From PCRC01 sp017848435 (GTDB lineage: Bacteria; Pseudomonadota; Gammaproteobacteria; Burkholderiales; Burkholderiaceae_C), in NCBI GenBank assembly GCA_965284315.1, contig OZ260072.1:1116001-1180000 (forward strand): a stretch of 64,000 nt of DNA, in the 5' to 3' direction. The stretch's first letter is position 1. Every line of letters begins with the position of its first letter. The notes under the pieces are model-generated. The model did not search any database and was not told where the DNA came from. It was given only the letters and a program-made list of their open reading frames with translations. Below, piece by piece: positions 45,434 to 53,822 of the stretch. A program made the position numbers and the translations under genes.

Positions 45434-46111
45434 ATGCCCACAACACACACCACCCGCCGCCAATGGCTGGCCCACACCACCGCCGTGGCCGCCGCCGTCA
45501 CGCTGGCTTTTGCCTGGCCGCTGGCCGCCCACGCCGCCCCGGTGGACGACGCGGTCACCGAGCTGCAGCACGACTGGGAAGTGATCCGCTACCAGATGCC
45601 TGCCGCCGAGCGTGAAAAGCGCTTTGAGGCGCTGGCCGCCAAGGCCCGCAAGGTGAGCGAGGCCTACCCCGGCCGCGCCGAGCCGCTGGTGTGGGAGGGC
45701 ATCATCGTCAGCACCTACGCAGGCGAGAAGGGCGGCCTGGGCGCGTTGGGCCTGGCCAAGCAGGCCAAGGCGCTGTACGAATCCGCCATCCAGATCGACG
45801 GCAACGTGCTGGACGGCTCGGCCTACAACAGCCTGGGCGTGCTGTACCACAAAGTACCGGGCTGGCCGATCGGTTTTGGCGACAAGGCCAAGGCCAAAGA
45901 GCTGCTGCAAAAAGCACTGGCCATCAACCCCAAGGGCATTGACCCGAACTTCTTCTACGCCGAATACCTCGTCGACACCAAGCGTCCGGAAGAAGCCGTG
46001 GCCTACCTGGAACGTGCGCTGCAGGCGCCCACCCGCCCGGGCCGGCAGATTGCCGACACCGGCCGCCGCGAAGAGGTGCGCCAGCTGCTGGACAAAACCC
46101 GCAGCAAGTGA
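45434..46111 (+). CDS. Exported TPR protein, probable Tat substrate
   Basis: 225 residues. The N-terminus MPTTHTTRRQWLAHTTAVAA has a twin-Arg followed by a hydrophobic stretch and an alanine-rich cleavage region (LAAHAAPVDD). The mature part has helical repeats like TPRs (ALYESAIQIDGNVLDGSAYNSLG and AVAYLERALQAP) plus GFGDKAKAKELLQKALAIN. It resembles periplasmic TRAP/TatT-like helical proteins that bind ligands. Last gene of the cluster, 51 bases after the SDR and 3 bases from a convergent histidine kinase. Confidence 0.8.
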   Translation: MPTTHTTRRQWLAHTTAVAAAVTLAFAWPLAAHAAPVDDAVTELQHDWEVIRYQMPAAEREKRFEALAAKARKVSEAYPGRAEPLVWEGIIVSTYAGEKGGLGALGLAKQAKALYESAIQIDGNVLDGSAYNSLGVLYHKVPGWPIGFGDKAKAKELLQKALAINPKGIDPNFFYAEYLVDTKRPEEAVAYLERALQAPTRPGRQIADTGRREEVRQLLDKTRSK

Positions 46112-46114
46112 CGT

Positions 46115-47455
46115 TCAGGCGCTGGGCGCGGCGTCAAACGCGAGCGTGACGCGCACGCCCTGGCCGCCTGTACTGGCCCCATACGACACGCTGAGGCCAT
46201 GCAGCGCGGCGATGCGCTGCACGATGGACACGCCCAGCCCACTGCCGGTTTCGACCTGCCCCTCAGGGCGGTGGAAACGCTCACCCAAACGGGCGAGCTG
46301 TTCGGCGCTCAACGGCGGGCCGGCGTTGTCCACCACCAGCTGGGTGGGACTGAACCGCAGCGTGACCAGGCTGCCCTCGGGCGCGTAACGCACCGCGTTG
46401 TCCAGCAGGTTGCGCAGCATCACCGTCAACAGCGCCGGGCTGCCCAGCAAGGGCAGCGGGTGCTGGCCAACGGGCGGCCAGTCGCAGGCCAGTTCCACAC
46501 GGCGGCGTTCGGCCAGCGGCAGGCAGTCGTTGATGGCCTGTGCCACGGTGGCTGGCCAATCAACTTCTTCGCTCAAGGGCACGGTGGTGCTAGCTTCCAC
46601 GCGGGACAGGGCCAGCATCTGCGTCACCAGCCGGTCCATGCGGTCCATGCCGGCGGTGAGCTTGGCTTCGGCGCTGGCGCGTTCCGGCCCGGCCGCGCGG
46701 CGCACCACGTCCCACTGGGCGCGCAGCACCGCCAGCGGCGTGCGCAGTTCGTGCGCGGCGTCGGCGGTGAAGCGGCGCTCCCGTGCCAGCGTGTCTTCGA
46801 TCCGGGTGAACAGGCCGTTCATCGCGCCCACCAGCGGCTGCAATTCCACTGGCGTGTGGGTGTTGGGCACCGGGCGCAGGTCGGCGGCGTCGCGGGCCTG
46901 CAGCTCAGAGGTGAGCTGGCGCACTGGCAGCAGGGCGCGGCGTACCGCCCAAACCATGGCCAGCAGCAGCAACGGCAACAGCAGCAGCCAGGGCACGATC
47001 TGACTGGCGGTGAGGCTGAAGACCAACTCGTCGCGTTCTTCGACCTTTTGGCCAGCGGCCACCAACCATTCACCCGCCGCAGACTGCAGGTAGTACACGC
47101 GCCAGGCCTCGCCCTTGATGTCGTCCACCACAAAGCCAGCGGCATCGGGTCGCCGGGTGAGCTCAACGCCTTCGCGGTCGGACAGCAGCAGCTTGCCTTT
47201 GGCGTCCCAGACGGCAATGGCCAGGTCGCGCACATCGGCCTCACCCTGCGAACCCCCACCGCGCATGGGTGTCGCTTCACCCGACCCGGAAAAGTGCAGC
47301 GTCGCCTGCATCTGCCGTGCCAGGTGGATCATCGCGGCGTCGAACAGCTCGTTGACTTCCTGCTGCGCGCGGTTGATCGACACCGCCAGCCCGAGTGCCC
47401 AGACCAGCGGCGCACAAACCAGCAGGTACAGCAGGATGCGGCGTTGCAGGCTCAT
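46115..47455 (-). CDS. Sensor histidine kinase, QseC-like
   Basis: 446 residues. Two membrane segments (ILLYLLVCAPLVWALGLAV and IVPWLLLLPLLLLAMVWAV) flank a periplasmic sensor of about 130 residues, then HAMP, DHp with RFTADAAHELRTPLAVL (phosphoacceptor His) and a GHKL ATPase domain (LRNLLDNAVRYAPEG, ETGSGLGVSIV). Sequence and gene pair are QseBC-like; the QseB-type regulator gene overlaps by 4 bases. The signal sensed is unknown. The gene ends 3 bases from the convergent TPR gene, so it is a candidate controller of the cluster next door, though that is only positional. Confidence 0.9.
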   Translation of the reverse strand: MSLQRRILLYLLVCAPLVWALGLAVSINRAQQEVNELFDAAMIHLARQMQATLHFSGSGEATPMRGGGSQGEADVRDLAIAVWDAKGKLLLSDREGVELTRRPDAAGFVVDDIKGEAWRVYYLQSAAGEWLVAAGQKVEERDELVFSLTASQIVPWLLLLPLLLLAMVWAVRRALLPVRQLTSELQARDAADLRPVPNTHTPVELQPLVGAMNGLFTRIEDTLARERRFTADAAHELRTPLAVLRAQWDVVRRAAGPERASAEAKLTAGMDRMDRLVTQMLALSRVEASTTVPLSEEVDWPATVAQAINDCLPLAERRRVELACDWPPVGQHPLPLLGSPALLTVMLRNLLDNAVRYAPEGSLVTLRFSPTQLVVDNAGPPLSAEQLARLGERFHRPEGQVETGSGLGVSIVQRIAALHGLSVSYGASTGGQGVRVTLAFDAAPSA

Positions 47456-48126
47456 GGCAGCGCGTCCACCGCACCCAGTGCGTAGCCCACGCCGCGCACG
47501 GTGCGCACGATGCCCGGGTCGATCTTCTTGCGCAGGCGGTGGACATGCACCTCCAGCGTGTTGCTCTCGGGGCCGTCGCCGCGCCAGTCGTAAAGCTTTT
47601 CCTGCAGTGTGTCTTTGGACAGCACGCGCTGGGGTTGTGCCAGCAGGGCTTCGAGCAACGCGAGTTCGTGGCGGGTCAGTTCCACCAGCTGCCGGTGCCA
47701 ATGCACCTGTTTGGTGGCCGGGTCGTAGGTCAGCCCACCGTGCTGCCAGACCGATTGCGCACGCCCTGCGCTGCGTCGGACCAGCGCGCGCAGGCGGGCG
47801 TTGAGTTCGTCGATGGTGATCGGCTTGACAAGGTAGTCGTCGGCGCCGGCGTCCAGCCCGGCAACGCGCTGTTCCACGCCATCGCGCGCGGTGAGGATCA
47901 GGATCGGCAGGCCCAGACCGCGGCCACGCCAGCGGCCCAGCCAGACCATGCCGTCGCCACCGGGCAGGCCCAAATCCAGCACCACCGCGTCGTAGGCGGT
48001 GCTGGCCAGGGCAGCGTCGGCTTCCTGGCCATTGCGGAACCAGTCCACCACATGGCTGAGCTGGCGCAGGCCCGTGGCCAGCGCATCGCCCAGCAGGAAG
48101 TCGTCTTCAACGATCAGTGCGCGCAT
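47452..48126 (-). CDS. OmpR/PhoB-family response regulator, QseB-like
   Basis: 224 residues. The receiver domain starts MRALIVEDDFLLGDALATGL, has the phosphoacceptor Asp in AVVLDLGLPGGDG and the Lys in DYLVKPITIDEL. The winged-helix output domain ends with SNTLEVHVHRLRKKIDPGIVRTVRGVGY. First gene of the two-component pair, overlapping the DUF599 gene's end by 20 bases, so the three may be one unit. Confidence 0.92.
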   Translation of the reverse strand: MRALIVEDDFLLGDALATGLRQLSHVVDWFRNGQEADAALASTAYDAVVLDLGLPGGDGMVWLGRWRGRGLGLPILILTARDGVEQRVAGLDAGADDYLVKPITIDELNARLRALVRRSAGRAQSVWQHGGLTYDPATKQVHWHRQLVELTRHELALLEALLAQPQRVLSKDTLQEKLYDWRGDGPESNTLEVHVHRLRKKIDPGIVRTVRGVGYALGAVDALP

Positions 48127-48757
48127 CGGTGGTGAATCGGTCAAAGCTGAACAGCACCGCCACGACCAGCAGGGCCGCCACAGGCCCGGCCATGGGGTGC
48201 AGGATGGACGCCACAATCGGCGCCACCAGAATCAGGTGGCGCAGGCTCCAGCTGTACAGAATGCCCGCCCTGCGAACGTAGGTGATGCCCGCACTGGCCC
48301 ACTTGCGACGTGCTGCGCAGTCCACGGGCATGCCGGCCACAAAACCGGTGTGGTTGTAGTAGCGCACAGACATCAGCGAACTCACCAGCGAGGCGAACAA
48401 CAGCGTCAGCAGCACCAGCTCCAACGCCAGACGGGCGGTCAGCACAGGCGCTGCGCCAGCACCCAGACTGGCGTGCAGCGACGGCGCAGCCAGTGTCACG
48501 GTGCCCATCAACCCCAGGGCACCGGTGGAAGCGATCATGGTCGCCGACATCACCGAGTTGCGCAGGGTTTGCACCGCCAGGATCTCGCTGCCGTGTTGTG
48601 CAGAGACCGCCATCAGCCATTCCTCGCGCAGCTCGGCATGCGCCGAACGGGCCAGCAGCGCCGGGTTGCGGCGCTGGGCAATTGCCAGACCGATTTCATA
48701 CAGGGCCAGCAGGCCCACGGTCACGGCGGCGGCGACCCAACTGGTGGTGTCGGTCAT
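48107..48757 (-). CDS. DUF599 membrane protein
   Basis: 216 residues with four membrane helices: VAAAVTVGLLALYEIGLAIA, TLRNSVMSATMIASTGALGLMG, LALELVLLTLLFASLVSSLMSV and LILVAPIVASILHPMAGPVAALLVVAVL. The conserved RYYNHTGFVAGMP segment is characteristic of DUF599, whose function is unknown. It overlaps both the YeeE-type gene upstream (4 bases) and the regulator gene downstream (20 bases). Confidence 0.85.
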   Translation of the reverse strand: MTDTTSWVAAAVTVGLLALYEIGLAIAQRRNPALLARSAHAELREEWLMAVSAQHGSEILAVQTLRNSVMSATMIASTGALGLMGTVTLAAPSLHASLGAGAAPVLTARLALELVLLTLLFASLVSSLMSVRYYNHTGFVAGMPVDCAARRKWASAGITYVRRAGILYSWSLRHLILVAPIVASILHPMAGPVAALLVVAVLFSFDRFTTDARTDR

Positions 48758-49200
48758 GGCTGCGCACCGGTGTCGGCAGACCTGCTGGCCCGGCGCTTCT
48801 CCAGCACCTCGAACAACCCCATGCCCGCCAGCATCGCCAGCGTGAACACCAGCGCCTTGCCGTTGCCCATGCCCAGCGCCACCAGTGCCGGCCCGGGACA
48901 AAACCCGGCCAGGCCCCAGCCCACACCAAACAGCGTGCTGCCCACCACCAGCCGGCGGTCAATCTGCCCCGCACTGGGCAGCCGCATGGACACACCCAGC
49001 AGCGAGACCTGGCGGCCACGGGCCAGCGCAAAGGCCAGCAGGCCAACGGCAATCGCGCCCACCATCACCAGCGCCAGCGACGGGTCCCAGGGCCCGGCCA
49101 GGTCCAGAAACGCCAACACCTTGGCCGGGTTGGCCATGCCTGAAAGCAACAAGCCAAGCCCAAACACCAGTCCCCCCAGCAGCGCAGTGAATGCCAACAT
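48754..49200 (-). CDS. YeeE/YedE family transporter, C-terminal half subunit
   Basis: 148 residues. Four hydrophobic helices with the family motif GVGWGLAGFCPGPALVALGMG; the Cys matches the thiosulfate-handling Cys in full-length YeeE. It starts MLAFTALLGGLVFGLGLLLSGM after AAGGGG. Together with the preceding half (49,211-49,642) it should make a complete sulfur-compound channel. The two halves are separate genes 10 bases apart, as in BigR-controlled operons. Confidence 0.88.
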   Translation of the reverse strand: MLAFTALLGGLVFGLGLLLSGMANPAKVLAFLDLAGPWDPSLALVMVGAIAVGLLAFALARGRQVSLLGVSMRLPSAGQIDRRLVVGSTLFGVGWGLAGFCPGPALVALGMGNGKALVFTLAMLAGMGLFEVLEKRRASRSADTGAQP

Positions 49201-49210
49201 GACTGACCCC

Positions 49211-49642
49211 TTAAAAACTGACCACATGGCGCACCACCAACACCGTGGCAAAACCCGCCGCCATGAAAGTGAGGGTGGCCACCAGCGAACGCGGCGACAG
49301 CCGGGACAGGCCACACACGCCGTGCCCACTGGTGCAGCCCGCGCCGTAACGGGTGCCCACACCCACCAGCAAGCCGGCCAGCACCAGCAGGCCGTAACCC
49401 GAATCCACCTGCAGCACCGGCAGCCTGGCCACGAGGCCATAGGCCAGCGGTGCCAGCAACAGACCGAGCACAAAAGCCACCCGCCAGGCCCTGTCACCCG
49501 GCACCGGCCTGAGCAGGCCGCCCACAATGCCGCTGATGCCCGCGATGCGGCCGTTCAGCCACAGCAGCAGCGCGGCGGCCAGCCCAATCAGGGCACCGCC
49601 AGCGAGCGAGGCCCAGGGGGTAAATGCTTGCCAATCGACCAT
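49211..49642 (-). CDS. YeeE/YedE family transporter, N-terminal half subunit
   Basis: 143 residues. Four hydrophobic helices, with the signature GTRYGAGCTSGHGVCGLSRLSPRS. The Cys residues of this motif pass thiosulfate or persulfide through the channel in characterised relatives. Starts MVDWQAFTPWASLAGGALIG; its start codon overlaps the repressor stop, giving coupled translation with the BigR-like gene. Confidence 0.9.
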   Translation of the reverse strand: MVDWQAFTPWASLAGGALIGLAAALLLWLNGRIAGISGIVGGLLRPVPGDRAWRVAFVLGLLLAPLAYGLVARLPVLQVDSGYGLLVLAGLLVGVGTRYGAGCTSGHGVCGLSRLSPRSLVATLTFMAAGFATVLVVRHVVSF

Positions 49643-49968
49643 CACGACTCCTCGGGGCAATACAGGCGGTGCAGCACCACCAAAATGTCCAGCATGGCCG
49701 GATTGGTCACGCTGTAGTAAATGTTCTTCCCCTGGCGACGGGTGGCCACCACCCCCTCGCTGCGCAGCACACCCAGCTGTTGCGACAGCGTGGGTTGGCG
49801 GATGTCCAGGTGCGACTCCAGGTCACCCACACACATCTCGCCTTGAGACAGCTGGCACAGGAGCAGCAGGCGGTCTTCGTTGGCCAGCAGTTTCAGGGCA
49901 CCCACCGCCTGACTTGCGGCGCGGCGCAACTGGGCAGGATCGACAGTGACAGGAGAAGGGGACATCAA
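49642..49968 (-). CDS. BigR/SqrR-like ArsR-family repressor
   Basis: 108 residues, winged-helix ArsR fold (AVGALKLLANEDRLLLLCQL, recognition helix QPTLSQQLGVLRSEG). Cys46 (GEMCVGDL) and Cys104 (RLYCPEES) match the disulfide/persulfide pair of BigR and SqrR, which sense sulfide or persulfide and release DNA when linked. It is divergent from a Blh-type gene across an AT-rich promoter/operator and leads the operon for the split YeeE transporter. Confidence 0.9.
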   Translation of the reverse strand: MMSPSPVTVDPAQLRRAASQAVGALKLLANEDRLLLLCQLSQGEMCVGDLESHLDIRQPTLSQQLGVLRSEGVVATRRQGKNIYYSVTNPAMLDILVVLHRLYCPEES

Positions 49969-49984
49969 GGTAACAATTGATTTT

Positions 49985-50009
49985 TATATATTATATATAC
50001 AAGTATAAT
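49985..50009 (+). promoter_or_regulatory. AT-rich divergent promoter/operator for the BigR-like repressor and Blh
   Basis: Within a 73-base divergent gap lies TATATA-T-TATATATA, a near-palindrome resembling the AT-rich BigR operator, directly followed by a TATAAT at 50,004-50,009 that can serve as -10 for the blh gene. On the opposite strand further TATA-like sequences could serve the repressor gene. Repressor binding here would block both directions. Confidence 0.55.
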
Positions 50010-50041
50010 GTAATCAAGACAGTCCGTTTCCAAAACCCACC

Positions 50042-50923
50042 ATGCCCACCACCACCGAAAGCTTTTTTGACGCCCACACCGGGACCGTGTCGTACGTGGT
50101 GTGGGACCACGCCACACGCCGCGCGGCCGTGATTGATCCGGTGCTGGACTATGACCCCAAGTCCGGCCACACCAGCACCACCTCGGCCGACCGGTTGCTG
50201 GACTGCCTGGCAGCGCAACGGCTCGGTGTGGACTGGATCCTGGAAACCCATGTGCACGCCGACCACCTCTCGGGTGCGCGTTACCTGCAACAGCGGGTCG
50301 GCGGCCAGATCGCGATTGGCGAGCACATCCGCACGGTGCAGGCCACCTTCAAGAAGCTCTACAACCTGGAGCGCAGTTTCCTGCCCGACGGCAGCCAGTT
50401 CGACCACCTGTTCAAGGATGGCGAGGTGTTCGCCATTGGCGACACACAGGCCACGGCCTGCTGGGTGCCTGGCCACACCCCGGCCGACATGGCCTACCGC
50501 ATTGGCGGGGCGGTGTTTGTTGGCGACACGCTGTTCATGCCCGACGTGGGCAGCGCGCGGGCCGACTTTCCCGGTGGCGACGCGGCGCAGCTCTACCGCT
50601 CGGTGCGCCGCCTGCTGGCCCTGCCACCCGAGACCACGGTGTACGTCTGCCACGACTACCCGCCCGAAGGCCGCGCGCCACGCTGGCATACCACGGTGGC
50701 CGAGCAGCGCGCGCACAACATCCATGTGCGCGACGGCATCACCGAGGCCGAGTTCGTGGCCATGCGCAACGCCCGCGACGCCACGCTCGACGTGCCGACG
50801 CTGATCCTGCCGTCGCTGCAGGTGAACGTGCGGGCAGGGGAGCTGCCCCCACCCGACGACAACGGCGTGTCTTACCTGCGGATACCCCTCAACCTGCTGC
50901 CGGTGCACCCACCTGCAGGCTAG
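50042..50923 (+). CDS. Beta-lactamase-fold hydrolase, Blh/ETHE1-like persulfide dioxygenase
   Basis: 293 residues. Metallo-beta-lactamase fold with ETHVHADHLSGARYL, GHTPADMAYRI, FVGDTLFMPDVGSARADFPGGD and YVCHDYPPEGR, which give the mononuclear iron ligands of the ETHE1/Blh group. Such enzymes oxidise glutathione persulfide to sulfite. It is divergent from the BigR-like repressor and probably under its control. Its 3' end overlaps the convergent GST gene by 35 bases. Confidence 0.9.
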   Translation: MPTTTESFFDAHTGTVSYVVWDHATRRAAVIDPVLDYDPKSGHTSTTSADRLLDCLAAQRLGVDWILETHVHADHLSGARYLQQRVGGQIAIGEHIRTVQATFKKLYNLERSFLPDGSQFDHLFKDGEVFAIGDTQATACWVPGHTPADMAYRIGGAVFVGDTLFMPDVGSARADFPGGDAAQLYRSVRRLLALPPETTVYVCHDYPPEGRAPRWHTTVAEQRAHNIHVRDGITEAEFVAMRNARDATLDVPTLILPSLQVNVRAGELPPPDDNGVSYLRIPLNLLPVHPPAG

Positions 50924-51557
50924 GCACAGCCCGGGCAAACGCCGGGTGCGCGTCGCACGCGGCCACGATGCGGTCGATGGTGGGCGTGTTGGGCACGGTG
51001 ATCTTGAAGACGCGCATCACCGCCACGATGCTGGCGAGGCAGATGTCGGCCAGGGTCGGGCTGTCGCCATGGCAGAAGACGCCGGTGTCCGTCTCCATCG
51101 CCAGCCGCTGCTCGAGCGCCGCGAGGCCCGTACCGAACCACTGGATTTGCCAGGCGCGAAAGGCCGCGTCGTCAAACCCGCCCACGGTGGTGAGGTACTT
51201 CTTCACCCGCGGCGTCACCAGCGGGTGGGTGTCCGACGTCAGCATGCCGGCCAGGGAACGCACCCGCGCCCGGCCATGCAGGTCTTTGGGCAGCAGCGGC
51301 GGCGTGGGCTGGAATTCTTCCAGAAACTCCAGAATCGCCAGCGACTGCGTGATCGGCGGGTGGCCCGCCTCCCGCAGCGCCGGAATGGCGCCAAGCGGGT
51401 TGATCTTCAGGAAGGCCTCGCTGCGCTGCTCGCCCGCGTCGAGGTTGACGATGGTCTCCTGCGCCGTCAGCCCCTTCAGGTTCAGCGCGACGCGCACGCG
51501 GTAGGTGGCGGAGGTGCGCCAGAAAGCAAAGAGTTCAAACGGCGGCGAGGTGGACAT
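50889..51557 (-). CDS. Maleylacetoacetate isomerase-like glutathione S-transferase (zeta class)
   Basis: 222 residues. The zeta-class glutathione motif appears as WRTSATYRVRVALNLKG, close to the usual SSCSYRVRIAL but with Ala and Thr replacing Ser-Cys. The next features are NPLGAIPALREAG and TQSLAILEFLEE, and the C-terminal GDSPTLADICLASIVAVMR. It could isomerise maleylacetoacetate in tyrosine breakdown or maleylpyruvate; the active-site change leaves the exact reaction open. No tyrosine-pathway gene is nearby. Confidence 0.8.
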   Translation of the reverse strand: MSTSPPFELFAFWRTSATYRVRVALNLKGLTAQETIVNLDAGEQRSEAFLKINPLGAIPALREAGHPPITQSLAILEFLEEFQPTPPLLPKDLHGRARVRSLAGMLTSDTHPLVTPRVKKYLTTVGGFDDAAFRAWQIQWFGTGLAALEQRLAMETDTGVFCHGDSPTLADICLASIVAVMRVFKITVPNTPTIDRIVAACDAHPAFARAVPSLQVGAPAAG

Positions 51558-51669
51558 GGTGTTTCCTGGTGACAAAACACCTTCATTGTCCGCCCTGTGG
51601 GCAAAAGCGCATACTGGGCCTCCATCTTCTTTTCTGTGAGCCTTTCGTGCGGGGCTTTGCACCGCACCC

Positions 51670-52371
51670 ATGACGGGCTACCAAACCAAGCAGGAGCAGA
51701 TCGCCGTTGCCGGCGTTGACGACCTCCTGATCCGCTCCCTGCTCGACCGCCAGCAATTCTCCGACCCGCTCGGCGAAGCGGAGCAGCTCGGCATTTCGTC
51801 GGCGGCCTGGCCGCTGTTTGGCCTGTTGTGGCCGTCGGGTGCCTGCCTGGCCGCGCGCATGGCGGTGCGGCCGGTGCGGGCCGGTGAACGCATTCTGGAG
51901 ATTGGCTGTGGCCTGGCGCTGGCCAGCCTGGTTGGCCACCGCCGTGGCAGCGACATGACGGCCAGCGACTGCCACCCGCTGGCGGCTGGCTTTTTGCTGG
52001 AAAACCTGCGCCTGAACCACCTGGCGCCAATGGCCTACCGGCATGGCCATTGGCAGCCGCCACAGGCCACCGACACACCCGTGACCCCCCCTTGCCCGCT
52101 CGTCGAGGGCCGCTTTGACCTGGTCATTGGCAGCGACGTGTTGTACGAGCGCGATGACCATGGCGCGCTGGCCGGCTTCATCGGCCGCCATGCCAAACCC
52201 GATGCCGAGGTCTGGATCGTCGACCCCGACCGGGGCAACCGCGCCCCGTTCAACCGGCACATGGCCGCTCTGGGCTTCCGGCTGCACGAGGAACGGCTGG
52301 ACCGGGCGGCCACCACCGCCGTGGCCGCCTACAAGGGCCGGCTGCTGACCTACCGCTGCGGCGCAGCCTGA
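51670..52371 (+). CDS. SAM-dependent methyltransferase, class I, lysine-methyltransferase-like
   Basis: 233 residues. Motif I is RILEIGCGLALASLV and a later DLVIGSDVLYERDD segment is typical of METTL21-type protein-lysine methyltransferases, where the (D/N)PxY-like element is replaced by SDVLY. Substrate unknown. Its last 22 bases overlap the convergent outer-membrane factor gene. It lies on the other strand from both neighbours. Confidence 0.85.
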   Translation: MTGYQTKQEQIAVAGVDDLLIRSLLDRQQFSDPLGEAEQLGISSAAWPLFGLLWPSGACLAARMAVRPVRAGERILEIGCGLALASLVGHRRGSDMTASDCHPLAAGFLLENLRLNHLAPMAYRHGHWQPPQATDTPVTPPCPLVEGRFDLVIGSDVLYERDDHGALAGFIGRHAKPDAEVWIVDPDRGNRAPFNRHMAALGFRLHEERLDRAATTAVAAYKGRLLTYRCGAA

Positions 52372-53822
52372 GCTGAAGCCGTGCCGTCCGCCGCGTCGCG
52401 CCAGCCGCCTCCGAGCGCACGGTACACCCCCACCAGCGAGGTGGCCACCTGGGTCTGGGCCAGCACCAGCGCGTCGCGCGCGGCCAGGGTTTGCCGCTCG
52501 GCGTCGAGCACCGTCAGGAAGTCCACCACGCCCGCGTCAAACCGCAGCCGCGCCAGCCGTGTGGCCTCTTCGGCGTTGCGGGCCGCACTGGCCAGCCGCC
52601 CGGTTTGTTGCGTGGTGCGGGTGAACTGCGCCAGCGCACCTTCGGTCTCCTCCAGCACCACGGCCACAGTCTGTTCGTAGCGGGCCAGCGCCTGCTGCGC
52701 CCGGGCCTCGCTGGCCGCGATGCGTGAACGCACACGGCCAAAGTCGAGCAGCGGCCAGCTCAGCCCGGCACCAATCGCGAACTGCTCCGAATCGCGCTCG
52801 CCGAGCAGCGACACGCGGTTACTGGCAAAACCGATCAACCCGGTCAGGCTGATGCGCGGGAACAGGTCGGCGGTGGCCACACCAATGTCGGCCGTCGCGG
52901 CCGCCAACTGGCGCTCGGCCACCAGCAGGTCGGGCCGGCGGCGCAGCAACTGCTCGGGCGTGCCGAGCGGCAGGGTGGACAGGTCGGTCACCGGCAGGGT
53001 TGGGATCGGCTGCGCGGCGGCGAGGCGGGTGAGCACCGCACGGGGCGCCTGCCCCGTCAGCGTGGCCAGCCGGTAGGCGGTGCGCTCGATGCCCGCCTGC
53101 AGCGCCGGCAAGGTGGCTTCGGTGCTGTCCACCAGGCCTTGTGCGCGCACCAGGTCGAGCCGTGTGCCGCGCCCGGCGTCGAGCCGGGCCCCGGTGAGGC
53201 GGCGCCCTTCGCGCTGGTTGGTCAGCGCGTCGGTGGCCACGGCCAGCCGCTGCTGCAGGCCGCGCAGTTCGATGTAGTTCGCGGCGACCTCGGCCGCCAC
53301 CGAGGTGTGCGCCGCGTGGACGCCCGCCTGCGAGGCGTCCACCCGCGCGCCCGCCGACTCGCTGGCACGGCGGTTGCGGCCAAAGAAGTCGAGTTCCCAG
53401 CTGGCGGTGAAGCCAGCGTCGTAGCTGTTGCCCAGCCGCTCGCTGCGCGGCACGCCCGGCAGCAGGACTTCCGGCTGCAGGGCACGCCCGGCATTGGCCG
53501 CCACGCCAAGGTTGGGCAACAGCTCGGCCCGTGCGCCCTGCAACGAAGCGCGGGCCTCCTGCAGCCGCGCCTGCGCAATGCGCACGTCGCCGTTGGCGGC
53601 CAGGGCCTGCTCCACCAGCTGCGTGAGCGCGGCATCGTTGAAGCCACGCCAGAAGCTGGCGATGTCGCTGCCGGGCGCCTCGGGGTTGGTGGCGCTGGCA
53701 CCGGCATTGACGAAGCCGGCGTCCACCGGCGTGGCGGGTGCCTTGTAATCGGGCCCCACCGCGCAGCCGGCGAGCAGCGCAGTGACCACCCAGGGTGTGC
53801 AGAAACGGCGTGCATCAAACAT
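52350..53822 (-). CDS. RND efflux outer-membrane lipoprotein (OprM/OprN-type)
   Basis: 490 residues. A lipoprotein signal with lipobox (VVTALLAGCAVGPDY) and two OEP repeats, including DFFGRNRRASESAGARVDASQ, LRRRPDLLVAERQLAAATADIGVA and TVLDAERQTLAARDALV. It forms the trimeric channel that carries substrates of the adjacent pump across the outer membrane. Last gene of the operon; its start lies within the last 8 bases of the pump gene. Confidence 0.93.
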   Translation of the reverse strand: MFDARRFCTPWVVTALLAGCAVGPDYKAPATPVDAGFVNAGASATNPEAPGSDIASFWRGFNDAALTQLVEQALAANGDVRIAQARLQEARASLQGARAELLPNLGVAANAGRALQPEVLLPGVPRSERLGNSYDAGFTASWELDFFGRNRRASESAGARVDASQAGVHAAHTSVAAEVAANYIELRGLQQRLAVATDALTNQREGRRLTGARLDAGRGTRLDLVRAQGLVDSTEATLPALQAGIERTAYRLATLTGQAPRAVLTRLAAAQPIPTLPVTDLSTLPLGTPEQLLRRRPDLLVAERQLAAATADIGVATADLFPRISLTGLIGFASNRVSLLGERDSEQFAIGAGLSWPLLDFGRVRSRIAASEARAQQALARYEQTVAVVLEETEGALAQFTRTTQQTGRLASAARNAEEATRLARLRFDAGVVDFLTVLDAERQTLAARDALVLAQTQVATSLVGVYRALGGGWRDAADGTASAQAAPQR

